Of a stretch of DNA of 64,000 nucleotides, positions 1 to 8,584 are shown in pieces (position 1 is the first letter of the stretch; every line of letters starts with the position of its first letter). A program made the translations under genes and the position numbers. The stretch is taken from contig NZ_CP104203.1 in NCBI RefSeq assembly GCF_025244725.1, positions 1,054,001 to 1,118,000 on the forward strand. The letters are read 5' to 3'. Under the pieces are notes generated by a model. That model had not been told where the DNA came from. It worked only from the letters and a program-made list of their open reading frames with translations, and ran no database searches. The stretch is from Chryseobacterium oranimense. GTDB lineage: Bacteria > Bacteroidota > Bacteroidia > Flavobacteriales > Weeksellaceae.

Positions 1-1177
1 CCCATAAAGGAAGATTCCACAGTCTCTGATTGGTTTGGTCTCCTGTTTTTAACAGCAGGTTTTTCAGTTCCTCGTTATTGGAAAACATAGCTCCGCAGGT
101 ATCGCCAAACATTCTGACAGAACTTCCTGTAAGCGTGGCAAGATCAATCAGGAAATCCGTTTTGTAATTTTTAGCCATATAAGAAAGTCCGTCGGCAAGG
201 ATCATTCTGCCTTCCGCATCGGTATTCAGAACTTCAATGGTTTTTCCGTTGTAAGCCGTAATGACATCGCTTGGAAGGAAAGCCTTTTCAGAAATAGCAT
301 TGTCTGTGATAGGGAGTATGGCTATAATATTGACGGGAATCTGCATTTCTGCTGCATAAATCAGGGTTCCTATAACGGCCGTAGCTCCGCCCATATCAGA
401 CTTCATATAATGCATATTGTCCGGGTTCTTGAGGGAAATACCTCCTGTATCAAAAAGAACACATTTTCCTACAAGGCCAAATGTCTTGGCATTTTTAACC
501 GTAGTTTTATATTCTATAACGGTAAAGGCGGCATCATAAGCACTTCCCTGATTAACGGACAGATAAGCGCCGAGCCCAAGTTCTTCACATTTTTTTCTAT
601 TGAATGCAGTATATTTTAAGTCATATTTTTTGGATAGATTTTTTAAATATGAACTTAGAATATCAGGTTTCTTAAGGTTGGCAGGTTTATTCAGCCATTC
701 CTGGCAGGCCGTTTGTCCGTTTGCCAATGCTTCAGATTTTGCCCCGATTGCATCCAGCTTTTTCTGACTTAAATTTTCAAAGTGAATCTCAAATTTAGGG
801 TTCCAGATCGCATGCTTCTTATCAAAAGGATAGCTGTAGGTTCCAAAAAGCAATCCTTTTACAAATTCTTCAAACTGTTTTTCTTTCAGGAAATCCGCCA
901 CAACAAGAGTAGGAACTGCCTGAATTTTTTCTTTCTGGGTTTGAGAAAGTTTCACAGCCACCTGCTGAATTTCGAAATTCTGCGTTGTTGATTTCCCCAA
1001 GCCGATCAGATAGGTAATACTTTCTTCATCAGTATGGATGAAAACCTCATATTTCTTTCCGGAGAAAAAGGAAGAAACATTTTTGTTATAATTTTTACCG
1101 GATTTTGTCCATTCTTCTTCTGTGAAAAGTTGAAAGACCTGGATATATTTTTTATTTTTTTTATTAATTAATTTCAT
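1..1177 (-). CDS. pepA: Leucyl aminopeptidase, M17 family (3' end cut by window)
   Basis: Cytosolic M17 metallo-aminopeptidase that removes N-terminal residues from peptides in protein turnover. Translation of the minus strand from the ATG at 1177 gives an open frame to the window edge (about 392 codons). It carries the metal-binding Lys/Asp stretch (VGKCVLFDTGG, then KSDMGGA) and the family signature NTDAEGR followed by LADGL. The C-terminal part, about 70-80 residues in a usual 460-480 residue enzyme, lies outside the window. The start lies only 4 bp after the stop of the esterase gene, so both are probably one transcription unit. The N-terminal domain is divergent, as is usual for Bacteroidetes M17 enzymes. 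Confidence 0.93.
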   Translation of the reverse strand, partial: MKLINKKNKKYIQVFQLFTEEEWTKSGKNYNKNVSSFFSGKKYEVFIHTDEESITYLIGLGKSTTQNFEIQQVAVKLSQTQKEKIQAVPTLVVADFLKEKQFEEFVKGLLFGTYSYPFDKKHAIWNPKFEIHFENLSQKKLDAIGAKSEALANGQTACQEWLNKPANLKKPDILSSYLKNLSKKYDLKYTAFNRKKCEELGLGAYLSVNQGSAYDAAFTVIEYKTTVKNAKTFGLVGKCVLFDTGGISLKNPDNMHYMKSDMGGATAVIGTLIYAAEMQIPVNIIAILPITDNAISEKAFLPSDVITAYNGKTIEVLNTDAEGRMILADGLSYMAKNYKTDFLIDLATLTGSSVRMFGDTCGAMFSNNEELKNLLLKTGDQTNQRLWNLPLW

Positions 1178-1181
1178 AAAC

Positions 1182-2303
1182 TTAATTTTTAATGCTCTGC
1201 TGCTGTGGGGTTACTTCTACCGGATTTTCTGTGTTGTCATAGAAAAGCCATTCAATAGCTCTCGGAAACTCCTGCGACCAGTAAAATTCACTGTGGGTTC
1301 CTTCCGGATTAATGCTTGTTTTGAATTCAAAGTCAAAAAGGTTTTTCTTTTCCCAACGTCTTAAATATTCTTCAAATACATAGATTCTTTTTACCATTTT
1401 AGAGCCTTCCTGGCCTCCTCCGTACAGGTATATTTTTGTTTTAAAAGGAATTCTGAAATTCATCATCGGGAAATTATTGTTAGGTTCTACCCAAAGCGAA
1501 GGTGAGAAGATCAGCAGCTTGGAATAAACCTCGGGATAAAGAAATCCGCTGTAAATGCTGATGAGTGCTCCTAAAGAGCTGCCTCCGATTCCAGTGTTGT
1601 CGCGGTCCTTTTTAGTCCGGTAGTGCTCATCCACGAAGGGTTTCAGAGTGTCCGTGATAAAGCGGATGTATTTTTTACCCTCTGAGCCGTTGGCTACATT
1701 ATCATTATCAAAAATATATTCCTTGATACGTTCTTCACTGCCATGCTCTATGGCTATAATAATAATGTCTCCACGGCCGTATTCAGCAAGAATAGACAGT
1801 TTTTTATCTATTTCCCAGTTTCCGTACCCGCTTCCTTCGTTGAAAAGGTTTTGGGCATCCTGAAGATAAAGTACGGGATAGCTTTTTTCAGAAACGTAAT
1901 AGTCATAGGGAAGTACAGCCCATACTTTCCGGTAGCGGTCAAGCTGGGGAATGTAGAATTCATCCGAAATAACTTCTGCAATTGGAAAAAATTCTTTTTT
2001 GAAAGGCCCCCAGTTGAGTCTCCACTTTTCTACGGTATCGGAAGTCTTTCCCAGTGCTTTTTCCGCTTTACGGTTTGGGGTAATACTTCCGTATTTATCA
2101 AGTTCCACGTTTTCCCAGCCCCCTTTTGTGAATTTGTATTCTACGGTGTCGGGAAGAATCTGGTCGTCAATCTCTATAAAATAATCGTTAGAATCCAGCT
2201 GTTTAAGCTGATAATTGGAGTCCCTGGGATTCCAGTTATTGAAATTTCCGGTGATGTATACCGGCCTGTCGTCGCTTTCTTCAGTATAAAGTTCGAACTT
2301 CAT
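1182..2303 (-). CDS. CBM48 (E-set) plus alpha/beta-hydrolase esterase
   Basis: Two-domain protein. Residues about 1-90 look like a family-48 carbohydrate-binding or early-set glycogen-binding domain (VYITGNFNNWNPRD at 15-28, the same block as in glycogen branching enzyme). Residues about 110-355 are an esterase D / Fes-type alpha/beta hydrolase: YLQDAQNLF, nucleophile elbow GGSSLG with Ser243, and a late catalytic His337 (GTHSE). No signal peptide is seen, so it is probably cytoplasmic. It is divergent from glgB and carries the same type of N-terminal domain, so a role in modifying or releasing groups on glycogen or oligosaccharides is an inference. Substrate unknown; many such proteins are annotated simply as esterases. 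Confidence 0.82.
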   Translation of the reverse strand: MKFELYTEESDDRPVYITGNFNNWNPRDSNYQLKQLDSNDYFIEIDDQILPDTVEYKFTKGGWENVELDKYGSITPNRKAEKALGKTSDTVEKWRLNWGPFKKEFFPIAEVISDEFYIPQLDRYRKVWAVLPYDYYVSEKSYPVLYLQDAQNLFNEGSGYGNWEIDKKLSILAEYGRGDIIIIAIEHGSEERIKEYIFDNDNVANGSEGKKYIRFITDTLKPFVDEHYRTKKDRDNTGIGGSSLGALISIYSGFLYPEVYSKLLIFSPSLWVEPNNNFPMMNFRIPFKTKIYLYGGGQEGSKMVKRIYVFEEYLRRWEKKNLFDFEFKTSINPEGTHSEFYWSQEFPRAIEWLFYDNTENPVEVTPQQQSIKN

Positions 2304-2735
2304 CGTATGTGTTTAAAAAATAATTTGAAGCTAAATTTATAAAAAAGATTGTTTTAAAATCATAAAAAAGTGAATGTAAAAAATAATATATTTGATAAAT
2401 GTGCCCAAAAGGAGTTGCGGGTTACGGATTTGAGAGTCGGAGAGTTTTAGGGTCTGAGAGTTTTGATTGAGTGCATTAAACTGCTGCTTCCCAACTTTAC
2501 AACTTAAAATTCACGATTCATATTTCGAACATCGATTTAAACTTTAACCTAAAAATCTCATGTCTGAAATCTGATGTCCGATATCTTGATTCTTGTTTGT
2601 TGGGTTCCTGACTCTATGATAAGTAGTATCTTATTTCCGAGTTCAATTAACATAATAATTATTTGATTAATTATTTATCGTTATTGCTGGGAATTTTCGT
2701 AGTTTCAAAGAAAAATAAAGTACAACGATATCTTG
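2304..2735. other. Divergent intergenic region with phrase-like repeats
   Basis: This gene-free stretch separates the minus-strand esterase from glgB. Positions about 2405-2600 hold degenerate phrases (GCGGGTTACGG, GAGAGT repeated, CTGATGTCCGATATC) of the same low-complexity style as other spacers in the window. A TATATTTG -7-like box is visible at about 2387-2394 on the plus strand, but its -33 partner is poor and it lies far from glgB. No convincing open frame or structured RNA was recognised. Confidence 0.5.
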
Positions 2736-4685
2736 ATGAATTCTGTTAAAACCTATACGCTGTTTACTGATCATGATGTCTACCTTTTCAAAGAAGGCAG
2801 GCACTATAAGCTGTATGGGAAATTTGGAGCACATTCTGCTGAAAAAGATGGGGTAAAAGGCGTCTATTTTTCAGTATGGGCTCCCAATGCCAGGAAAGTG
2901 TCCGTTATAGGAAATTTCAATAACTGGAATCATAAAGATCATATTCTTTTTCCCCGATGGGACGGGTCCGGGATCTGGGAAGGTTTTATTGACGGACTTA
3001 CATGGGGCACCCTGTATAAATATGCTGTAGAAACTGCCAGAGGTGAAATCCTGGAGAAAAGTGATCCTTATGCCCTGAGCTGGGAGCAAAATCTGCAGGC
3101 GGCCTCGCTGGTTTCCACTACCTGGTACGAATGGAATGACAAGGAATGGATGGAAAACCGCTGGAAAAGCAATGCCCTGAATGCTCCGATATCTGTTTAC
3201 GAGCTTCATTTAGGCTCCTGGGTAAGGGATGTCAATTCTCCAGATAAATATCTGAATTACCGTGATATTGCTGAGAAATTAGTTCCTTATGTGAAGGAAA
3301 TGGGCTTTACTCATGTGGAATTCATGCCGGTCATGGAATATCCTTATGATCCTAGCTGGGGATACCAGATTACCGGGTTTTATGCAGCTACTTCACGTTT
3401 CGGCTCTCCGCAGGATCTCATGTTCCTGATTGATGAGCTTCATAAAAATAATATCGGAGTTATTCTGGATTGGGTACCCTCCCATTTTCCGGGAGACGCC
3501 AACGGACTTCACCGTTTTGACGGTTCCTATCTTTATGAGCATGAGGATCCCAGAAAAGGGTTTCATCCCGACTGGAAATCCTATATTTTCAATTACGGCA
3601 GAAATGAAGTGAAATCTTTCCTTATTTCCAATGCCATGTTCTGGCTGGAACGTTATCATGCAGACGGACTTCGTGTAGATGCGGTAACATCCATGCTTCA
3701 CCTGGATTACTCAAGGAATGAAGGAGAGTGGGAACCTAATATCGAAGGTGGAAATGTTAACCTTGAAGCCAAGGCTTTCCTTCAGGAATTCAATACGGCG
3801 GTTTACAAGGAATTCGGAGACAGTATTATGACGATAGCGGAAGAGAGTTCAGATTTCCCGATGCTTACAAAACCCGTTCATGACGGTGGGGTAGGTTTCG
3901 GAATGAAATGGATGATGGGATGGATGCATGACACACTGGATTACTTTAAAGAAGAACCTATCAACAGGAAATATCATCATCACAAAATTACTTTTGCCTC
4001 TGTGTATATGTATAATGAAAATTATATGATGCCGCTGTCACACGATGAAGTGGTACACGGAAAAGCAAGCCTGATCTATAAAATGCCCGGCGACGAATGG
4101 CAGAAGTTTGCCAATCTCCGAACCCTGTATGTGTATATGTATACCCATCCCGGAGCCAAGCTTCTCTTTATGGGTGATGAATTTGCACAGACCGGTGAAT
4201 GGAATTTTACCCGCAGCCTCGACTGGCACTTACTTCAATATCCTATTCATAAAGGAATGCAGACCCTTGTAAAAGACCTGAATCACTTATATAGGAACGA
4301 ATCTGCTTTTTATGAAAATCAGTTTGATAAATACGGATTTGAGTGGGTAGAAGCGGATGACCTTGAAAACTCCGTTTATGCATATCTCAGAAAAGGAAAA
4401 AGAAGGGATGATGTTTTAATGGTGGTTCTGAATTTAATTCCGCAGGTTTTGGAATATACTATTGGAGTGAATGCAGGAACGCACTGGGAGGTAATATTCA
4501 ATTCAGATGATCAGAAATACAACGGAAGCGATGCTGATGCTGATATTTTGAATGAAAAGCATGAAGAATGGAGAAGGTACCCGCAATCTATGACCATAAA
4601 ACTTCCACCGCTCGCGGGAATTATTTTAAGGCAGAAAAAAGATAAAAAGTATAAATTACAGAGAATAAAACAACATAAAAAATGA
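2736..4685 (+). CDS. glgB: 1,4-alpha-glucan branching enzyme
   Basis: Transfers segments of alpha-1,4-glucan to form alpha-1,6 branches in glycogen. A CBM48 domain (about 25-120, with VIGNFNNWN) is followed by a GH13 barrel. The catalytic groups are visible: nucleophile Asp315 (DGLRVDAV), general acid Glu369 (TIAEESSDFP) and stabiliser Asp437 (LSHDEVVHGK). At 649 residues it has normal length. A TTG directly precedes the ATG at 2736; the ATG is the likely start. It is first in the glg operon; its stop overlaps the next start by ATGA (4682-4685), which suggests translational coupling. Confidence 0.97.
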   Translation: MNSVKTYTLFTDHDVYLFKEGRHYKLYGKFGAHSAEKDGVKGVYFSVWAPNARKVSVIGNFNNWNHKDHILFPRWDGSGIWEGFIDGLTWGTLYKYAVETARGEILEKSDPYALSWEQNLQAASLVSTTWYEWNDKEWMENRWKSNALNAPISVYELHLGSWVRDVNSPDKYLNYRDIAEKLVPYVKEMGFTHVEFMPVMEYPYDPSWGYQITGFYAATSRFGSPQDLMFLIDELHKNNIGVILDWVPSHFPGDANGLHRFDGSYLYEHEDPRKGFHPDWKSYIFNYGRNEVKSFLISNAMFWLERYHADGLRVDAVTSMLHLDYSRNEGEWEPNIEGGNVNLEAKAFLQEFNTAVYKEFGDSIMTIAEESSDFPMLTKPVHDGGVGFGMKWMMGWMHDTLDYFKEEPINRKYHHHKITFASVYMYNENYMMPLSHDEVVHGKASLIYKMPGDEWQKFANLRTLYVYMYTHPGAKLLFMGDEFAQTGEWNFTRSLDWHLLQYPIHKGMQTLVKDLNHLYRNESAFYENQFDKYGFEWVEADDLENSVYAYLRKGKRRDDVLMVVLNLIPQVLEYTIGVNAGTHWEVIFNSDDQKYNGSDADADILNEKHEEWRRYPQSMTIKLPPLAGIILRQKKDKKYKLQRIKQHKK

Positions 4686-5227
4686 TTCAGGTTTTAGACG
4701 TTTTAGGAAAAAAGTATAAAGATCTTAAAGAGTATATTATCAGAAACGATTTCGATGAAAAAACGTTAAAGGATTTTGCCGGGGCAGGAATTGTTCCGCC
4801 CTTGTCGGATGCAAAATTAAATGATGAACTGTATTTTTATGATTTTAAAGTGGAAAAGCATAAAATAGTTTTTTCACACGATGAGGTGCGTGAAATGATT
4901 TGCATGTTAAGTGAAGCAGATACACGCAATCTTATTAAAAAACTGATAACCCGGGATTTTCTTATTTTCAGATTTTATCCAAATGAACAATTACAAAATA
5001 CAGAATGGATGGATAAAGAAAATAGTTCGGAAGAAGGTTTTCTATCCTGGAAAGTGGAAACTTTTGCATTCGATAAATCATCAGCTTTTGATGTTGACCA
5101 CCTTGAAAAATATGGATTAATAACTTTTCAATCAGAAGATTTTACTATCATGGTCAAAAATTATTTTTTTGAAGATAAAATGCAGTATCTGTTTGAATTA
5201 GAACCTAATATCAAAACAACTTTTTAA
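4682..5227 (+). CDS. Hypothetical protein inside glycogen operon
   Basis: Soluble protein of 181 residues, acidic, with no signal peptide or membrane segment and no motif I recognise. It starts in the last codon of glgB (ATGA overlap) and ends 37 bp before glgA, so it is co-transcribed with both. Context suggests a role in glycogen metabolism, perhaps regulatory, but this is inference from position only. The reading frame is solid because it is tightly packed and uses the same codon style as its neighbours. Confidence 0.8.
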   Translation: MIQVLDVLGKKYKDLKEYIIRNDFDEKTLKDFAGAGIVPPLSDAKLNDELYFYDFKVEKHKIVFSHDEVREMICMLSEADTRNLIKKLITRDFLIFRFYPNEQLQNTEWMDKENSSEEGFLSWKVETFAFDKSSAFDVDHLEKYGLITFQSEDFTIMVKNYFFEDKMQYLFELEPNIKTTF

Positions 5228-5264
5228 AAGAAGTTTTTTTAATAATTAAATTTTAATAATAAAA

Positions 5265-6671
5265 ATGACAATTTATCACCTTAGCACAGAATGTTATCCG
5301 GTAGCTAAAGTAGGCGGTCTTGCAGATGTTGTGGGAGCGCTGCCCAAATACCAGAATAAAATAAAAGGAATAGATGCAAAGGTAGTTATGCCCTGGTACA
5401 ACAAATCTTTTGTTCATGATCATGAGTTTGACATAGTTTTTGATGGGTTTATTCATCAGGGAGAGAATATGCTTCAGGTTCAGGTGATGAAGGAGAAAAC
5501 AAATGCTTTGGGATTTGAGCTTTACATGGTTAAAGTTCCCGGACTTTTAGACAGAGACAATCCTTACGGCTACCAGGATGAAAGCTTCCAGTTTCTGGCA
5601 TTTCAGCATGGTGCGCTTCACTGGCTGACTGCCATGGAGATCCGTCCTGATGTACTGCACTGTCATGATTATCATACAGGACTTGTTCCTTTTATGATTC
5701 AGCATTGTCCTGAATTTCAATTTTTAAAAGGAGTAAAAACAATAGGGACCATCCATAATGGAGAATATCAGGGCATGATGAGCTGGAATATGGCGAACTA
5801 TATGCCTTCCTTTGATTCCTATAAATGGGGACTCATGGACTGGAACGGATATATGAATCCACTGGCCAGCATGATCAAATGTTCTGATGCTTTTACAACA
5901 GTTTCGGAAGGATATCTGGAAGAGCTTTTTATCAGTTTCCGCGGACTGGAAAGTCTGGTGCGCCAGGAGTTTGGAAAAGCATACGGAATCATCAACGGAA
6001 TTGATACGGAAGTCTGGGATCCTGAAACCGATCCGATGCTGGATTTTAATTTTAACAGTAAAAATGCCGTAGCTAAGAAAAAGAAGAACAAAGAAAAGCT
6101 TTGCAAGGAATATGGTCTGAAGCCAGAATTACCGCTGTTTGCCTTTATCGGAAGATTTGCTACCGAAAAAGGGGCGGATCTCCTGCCGGATGTCGTCTGG
6201 AAAAGTATTAAACAGAGCTATGGAGCACTGAATATCATGATTTTGGGTTCAGGGAATTCCTACATAGAAAATAAGCTGAAAGAATATGAGTATACTTATA
6301 CCAATTTCGCATTGGATGTTGGATATAAAGAGTATCTTTCCCATAAGATTTACGCTTCGGCAGATTTTCTGCTGATGCCGTCAAGAGTAGAACCTTGCGG
6401 ACTGAACCAGATGTATTCTATGAGATATGGAACAGTTCCTGTCGTACGATACACCGGAGGATTAAGAGATACAGTAGAAGATATTTCAACCGGAGGGGCA
6501 GGACTGAATTTTACCTATCCGGGAGTAGATGATATAGTACATGCCATGAACAGGGCACTTGCCATCTACAATCAGAAAGGGGTAATGGAAGATCTTATTC
6601 ATGCCAATATGAATTTTGATTTTGCATGGGAGAAATCTGCTGAGAAATACATAGCTTTATATAATAACTGA
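5265..6671 (+). CDS. glgA: Glycogen synthase (GT5)
   Basis: Uses ADP-glucose to extend alpha-1,4-glucan chains. The ADP-glucose-binding KVGGL motif is at residues 15-19. The second Rossmann domain has FIGRFATEKGADLL and the nucleotide-sugar block SRVEPCGLNQMYSMRYG, then TGGLRDTVED. Its 468 residues match bacterial GlgA. It lies between the unknown 181-residue gene and a lipoprotein gene that begins 3 bp after its stop. The partner GlgC, which makes its substrate, is encoded just downstream. Confidence 0.97.
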   Translation: MTIYHLSTECYPVAKVGGLADVVGALPKYQNKIKGIDAKVVMPWYNKSFVHDHEFDIVFDGFIHQGENMLQVQVMKEKTNALGFELYMVKVPGLLDRDNPYGYQDESFQFLAFQHGALHWLTAMEIRPDVLHCHDYHTGLVPFMIQHCPEFQFLKGVKTIGTIHNGEYQGMMSWNMANYMPSFDSYKWGLMDWNGYMNPLASMIKCSDAFTTVSEGYLEELFISFRGLESLVRQEFGKAYGIINGIDTEVWDPETDPMLDFNFNSKNAVAKKKKNKEKLCKEYGLKPELPLFAFIGRFATEKGADLLPDVVWKSIKQSYGALNIMILGSGNSYIENKLKEYEYTYTNFALDVGYKEYLSHKIYASADFLLMPSRVEPCGLNQMYSMRYGTVPVVRYTGGLRDTVEDISTGGAGLNFTYPGVDDIVHAMNRALAIYNQKGVMEDLIHANMNFDFAWEKSAEKYIALYNN

Positions 6672-6674
6672 TGT

Positions 6675-7211
6675 ATGAAATTTTTCTGTTCCTTTTTCGT
6701 AATGATGGCGGTTCTTTTTTCATGCAAAAAAGATGAAGGAAGCTATCATGGAGGGTATTACTGGATTTACGGATATGGACTTCCGGTAATGGGGGCACAG
6801 GAAGCTATGGATGGTATTTCGGAAAAATGGAAGATTAAGCATTATCCTGTAGCCGGTTGTATGATTGATCCTGAACAGGAAAAAGTTGTTAATGATGCCA
6901 ATAAAAGAACCTATGCAGCACTGGAACGGAAATATGGGAAAGACTGGCAGGCTCTATACAACAAAGATATGGATGATTTTGCCATGAAGACAGTAGATGT
7001 TATGGATGTTCTGATCACCAATGCATTATTCAGGAACGAACTGAAGAAGCATTATATAGAAATCTATAATGTAGACAAAGAAGTATTGGAACTGAATAAT
7101 AATGACGACTTTAGGGTTATTGTCTATAATCAGGACCTCAAATATGAAAATAAAGAATGTTTCAGACTGGTAGTAAACACTAAGCATAGAACAGTAAACA
7201 TAATTCAATAA
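6675..7211 (+). CDS. Putative lipoprotein between glgA and glgC
   Basis: 178 residues with a short N-terminal hydrophobic signal ending in a lipobox-like VLFSC, with Cys at about residue 17, followed by KKDE. It is therefore probably a lipoprotein. A Gly/Tyr-rich segment (HGGYYWIYGYG) follows; the rest is soluble and unassigned. It sits 3 bp after glgA and 14 bp before glgC, clearly within the operon. An exported lipoprotein among cytoplasmic glycogen enzymes is unexpected. I know no function for it. Confidence 0.75.
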   Translation: MKFFCSFFVMMAVLFSCKKDEGSYHGGYYWIYGYGLPVMGAQEAMDGISEKWKIKHYPVAGCMIDPEQEKVVNDANKRTYAALERKYGKDWQALYNKDMDDFAMKTVDVMDVLITNALFRNELKKHYIEIYNVDKEVLELNNNDDFRVIVYNQDLKYENKECFRLVVNTKHRTVNIIQ

Positions 7212-7225
7212 AACGCACGATATAT

Positions 7226-8494
7226 ATGAAACGAAATGTAATCTCCATTGTATTGGGAGGCGGCAGGGGAACAAGATTATTCCCGTTAACGTATTCAAGA
7301 TCAAAACCGGCAGTTCCTATTGCAGGAAAATACAGGCTGGTAGATATTCCTATATCCAACTGTCTGAATTCGGGGCTGAATAAGATCCTGGTTTTAACAC
7401 AGTTCAATTCAGCTTCCTTAAATTCACATATCAAGAATTCTTATCATTTTGATATTTTCAGCAAAGGTTTTGTAGATATCCTTGCTGCTGAGCAGAATGT
7501 GGAAAATGACAGCTGGTATCAGGGAACGGCAGATGCCGTCCGCCAGTCTATGAAGCATCTTGAAAAGTATGATTATGATTATATCCTGATTCTTTCCGGC
7601 GATCAGCTTTACCAGATGGATTTCAGGGAAATGCTGGATTTTCATATTGAAAACGGAGGCGATGTAACGATTGCGACTATTCCCGTAGTGGCAAAAGATG
7701 CTACAGGATTCGGAATTTTGAAGTCTGATGATGACGGAAACATTACCTCTTTCTATGAAAAGCCCGAGTATGATATTCTGGAAGGTCTGAAATCTGAAGT
7801 TTCGGAAGAAAACAAGCATAAAGGAAAAGAATATCTGGCCTCGATGGGAATTTATATTTTTACGAGAACCATTCTTAAAAAAATGTTTGAAGAAGGGGCC
7901 GGTGATGATTTCGGAAAAGATATTATTCCGAATTCAATCGGGAAATACAAAACATTAAGCTATCAGTATGAAGGGTACTGGACAGATATCGGAACGATAG
8001 AGTCATTTTATGAGGCTAATCTGGATTTATGTCAGGATTTTCCACAATTTAATCTGTTTTCCTCTTCACCCATCTATACAAGAGCCAGAATGCTTCCACC
8101 TTCAAAAATCAACGGTTCATATGTAAGTAAAGCTGTTTTTGGAGACGGATGCATTATTATGGCCGATAAGATTGAAAATTCTGTGATTGGAAACAGAACA
8201 AGAATAGATAAAGGAAGTACCATCGTGAATTCTTACGTCATGGGTGCGGATTTTTATCAGAATACTACAGAAATTGTCCTCAACGACAGAAGCGGACGAC
8301 CGAATATGGGTATCGGGAAATACTGTTACATTGAAAAAGCAATCCTTGACAAAAACTGTTACATTGGTGATAACGTAAAAATTATAGGAGGAAAACACAT
8401 TCCGGATGGCGACTACGGAACCCATTCCGTTCAGGATGGAATTGTAGTGGTGAAAAAAGGAGCTGTACTTCCTTCGGGAACCCATATTGGATAA
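7226..8494 (+). CDS. glgC: Glucose-1-phosphate adenylyltransferase
   Basis: Makes ADP-glucose from ATP and glucose 1-phosphate, the committed step of glycogen synthesis. The N-terminal nucleotidyltransferase signature GGGRGTRLFPLT is followed by SKPAVPIAGKYRLVD. SGDQLYQMD supplies the metal-binding Asp, and YWTDIGTIESF is typical of the family. The C-terminal third is a left-handed beta-helix (residues about 290-422). Length 422 is normal. It is the last gene of the glg cluster and is followed by a strong terminator. Confidence 0.97.
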   Translation: MKRNVISIVLGGGRGTRLFPLTYSRSKPAVPIAGKYRLVDIPISNCLNSGLNKILVLTQFNSASLNSHIKNSYHFDIFSKGFVDILAAEQNVENDSWYQGTADAVRQSMKHLEKYDYDYILILSGDQLYQMDFREMLDFHIENGGDVTIATIPVVAKDATGFGILKSDDDGNITSFYEKPEYDILEGLKSEVSEENKHKGKEYLASMGIYIFTRTILKKMFEEGAGDDFGKDIIPNSIGKYKTLSYQYEGYWTDIGTIESFYEANLDLCQDFPQFNLFSSSPIYTRARMLPPSKINGSYVSKAVFGDGCIIMADKIENSVIGNRTRIDKGSTIVNSYVMGADFYQNTTEIVLNDRSGRPNMGIGKYCYIEKAILDKNCYIGDNVKIIGGKHIPDGDYGTHSVQDGIVVVKKGAVLPSGTHIG

Positions 8495-8533
8495 TAAAAA
8501 TAAAATATTGGACTGGTTGACAGTTCTAAACAG

Positions 8534-8563
8534 AAAAGAGGAAACGTTTGGTTTCCTCTTTTT
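8534..8563. terminator. Rho-independent terminator after glgC
   Basis: A perfect 12-bp stem (8534-8545 with 8551-8562) and a 5-nt loop. T-rich DNA follows on the plus strand and A-rich DNA precedes it, so it can serve both glgC and the convergent S41 peptidase gene. Confidence 0.9.
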
Positions 8564-8584
8564 GTATGTTTAAACTTCAATCTT

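Noticed and set aside
1743..2342. 199-codon open frame on the plus strand
   Set aside because: It is antisense to the esterase gene, whose motifs fix the coding strand.
2387..2394. TATATTTG as the glgB promoter
   Set aside because: More than 340 bp from the ATG and without a good -33 partner, so it was not listed as such.
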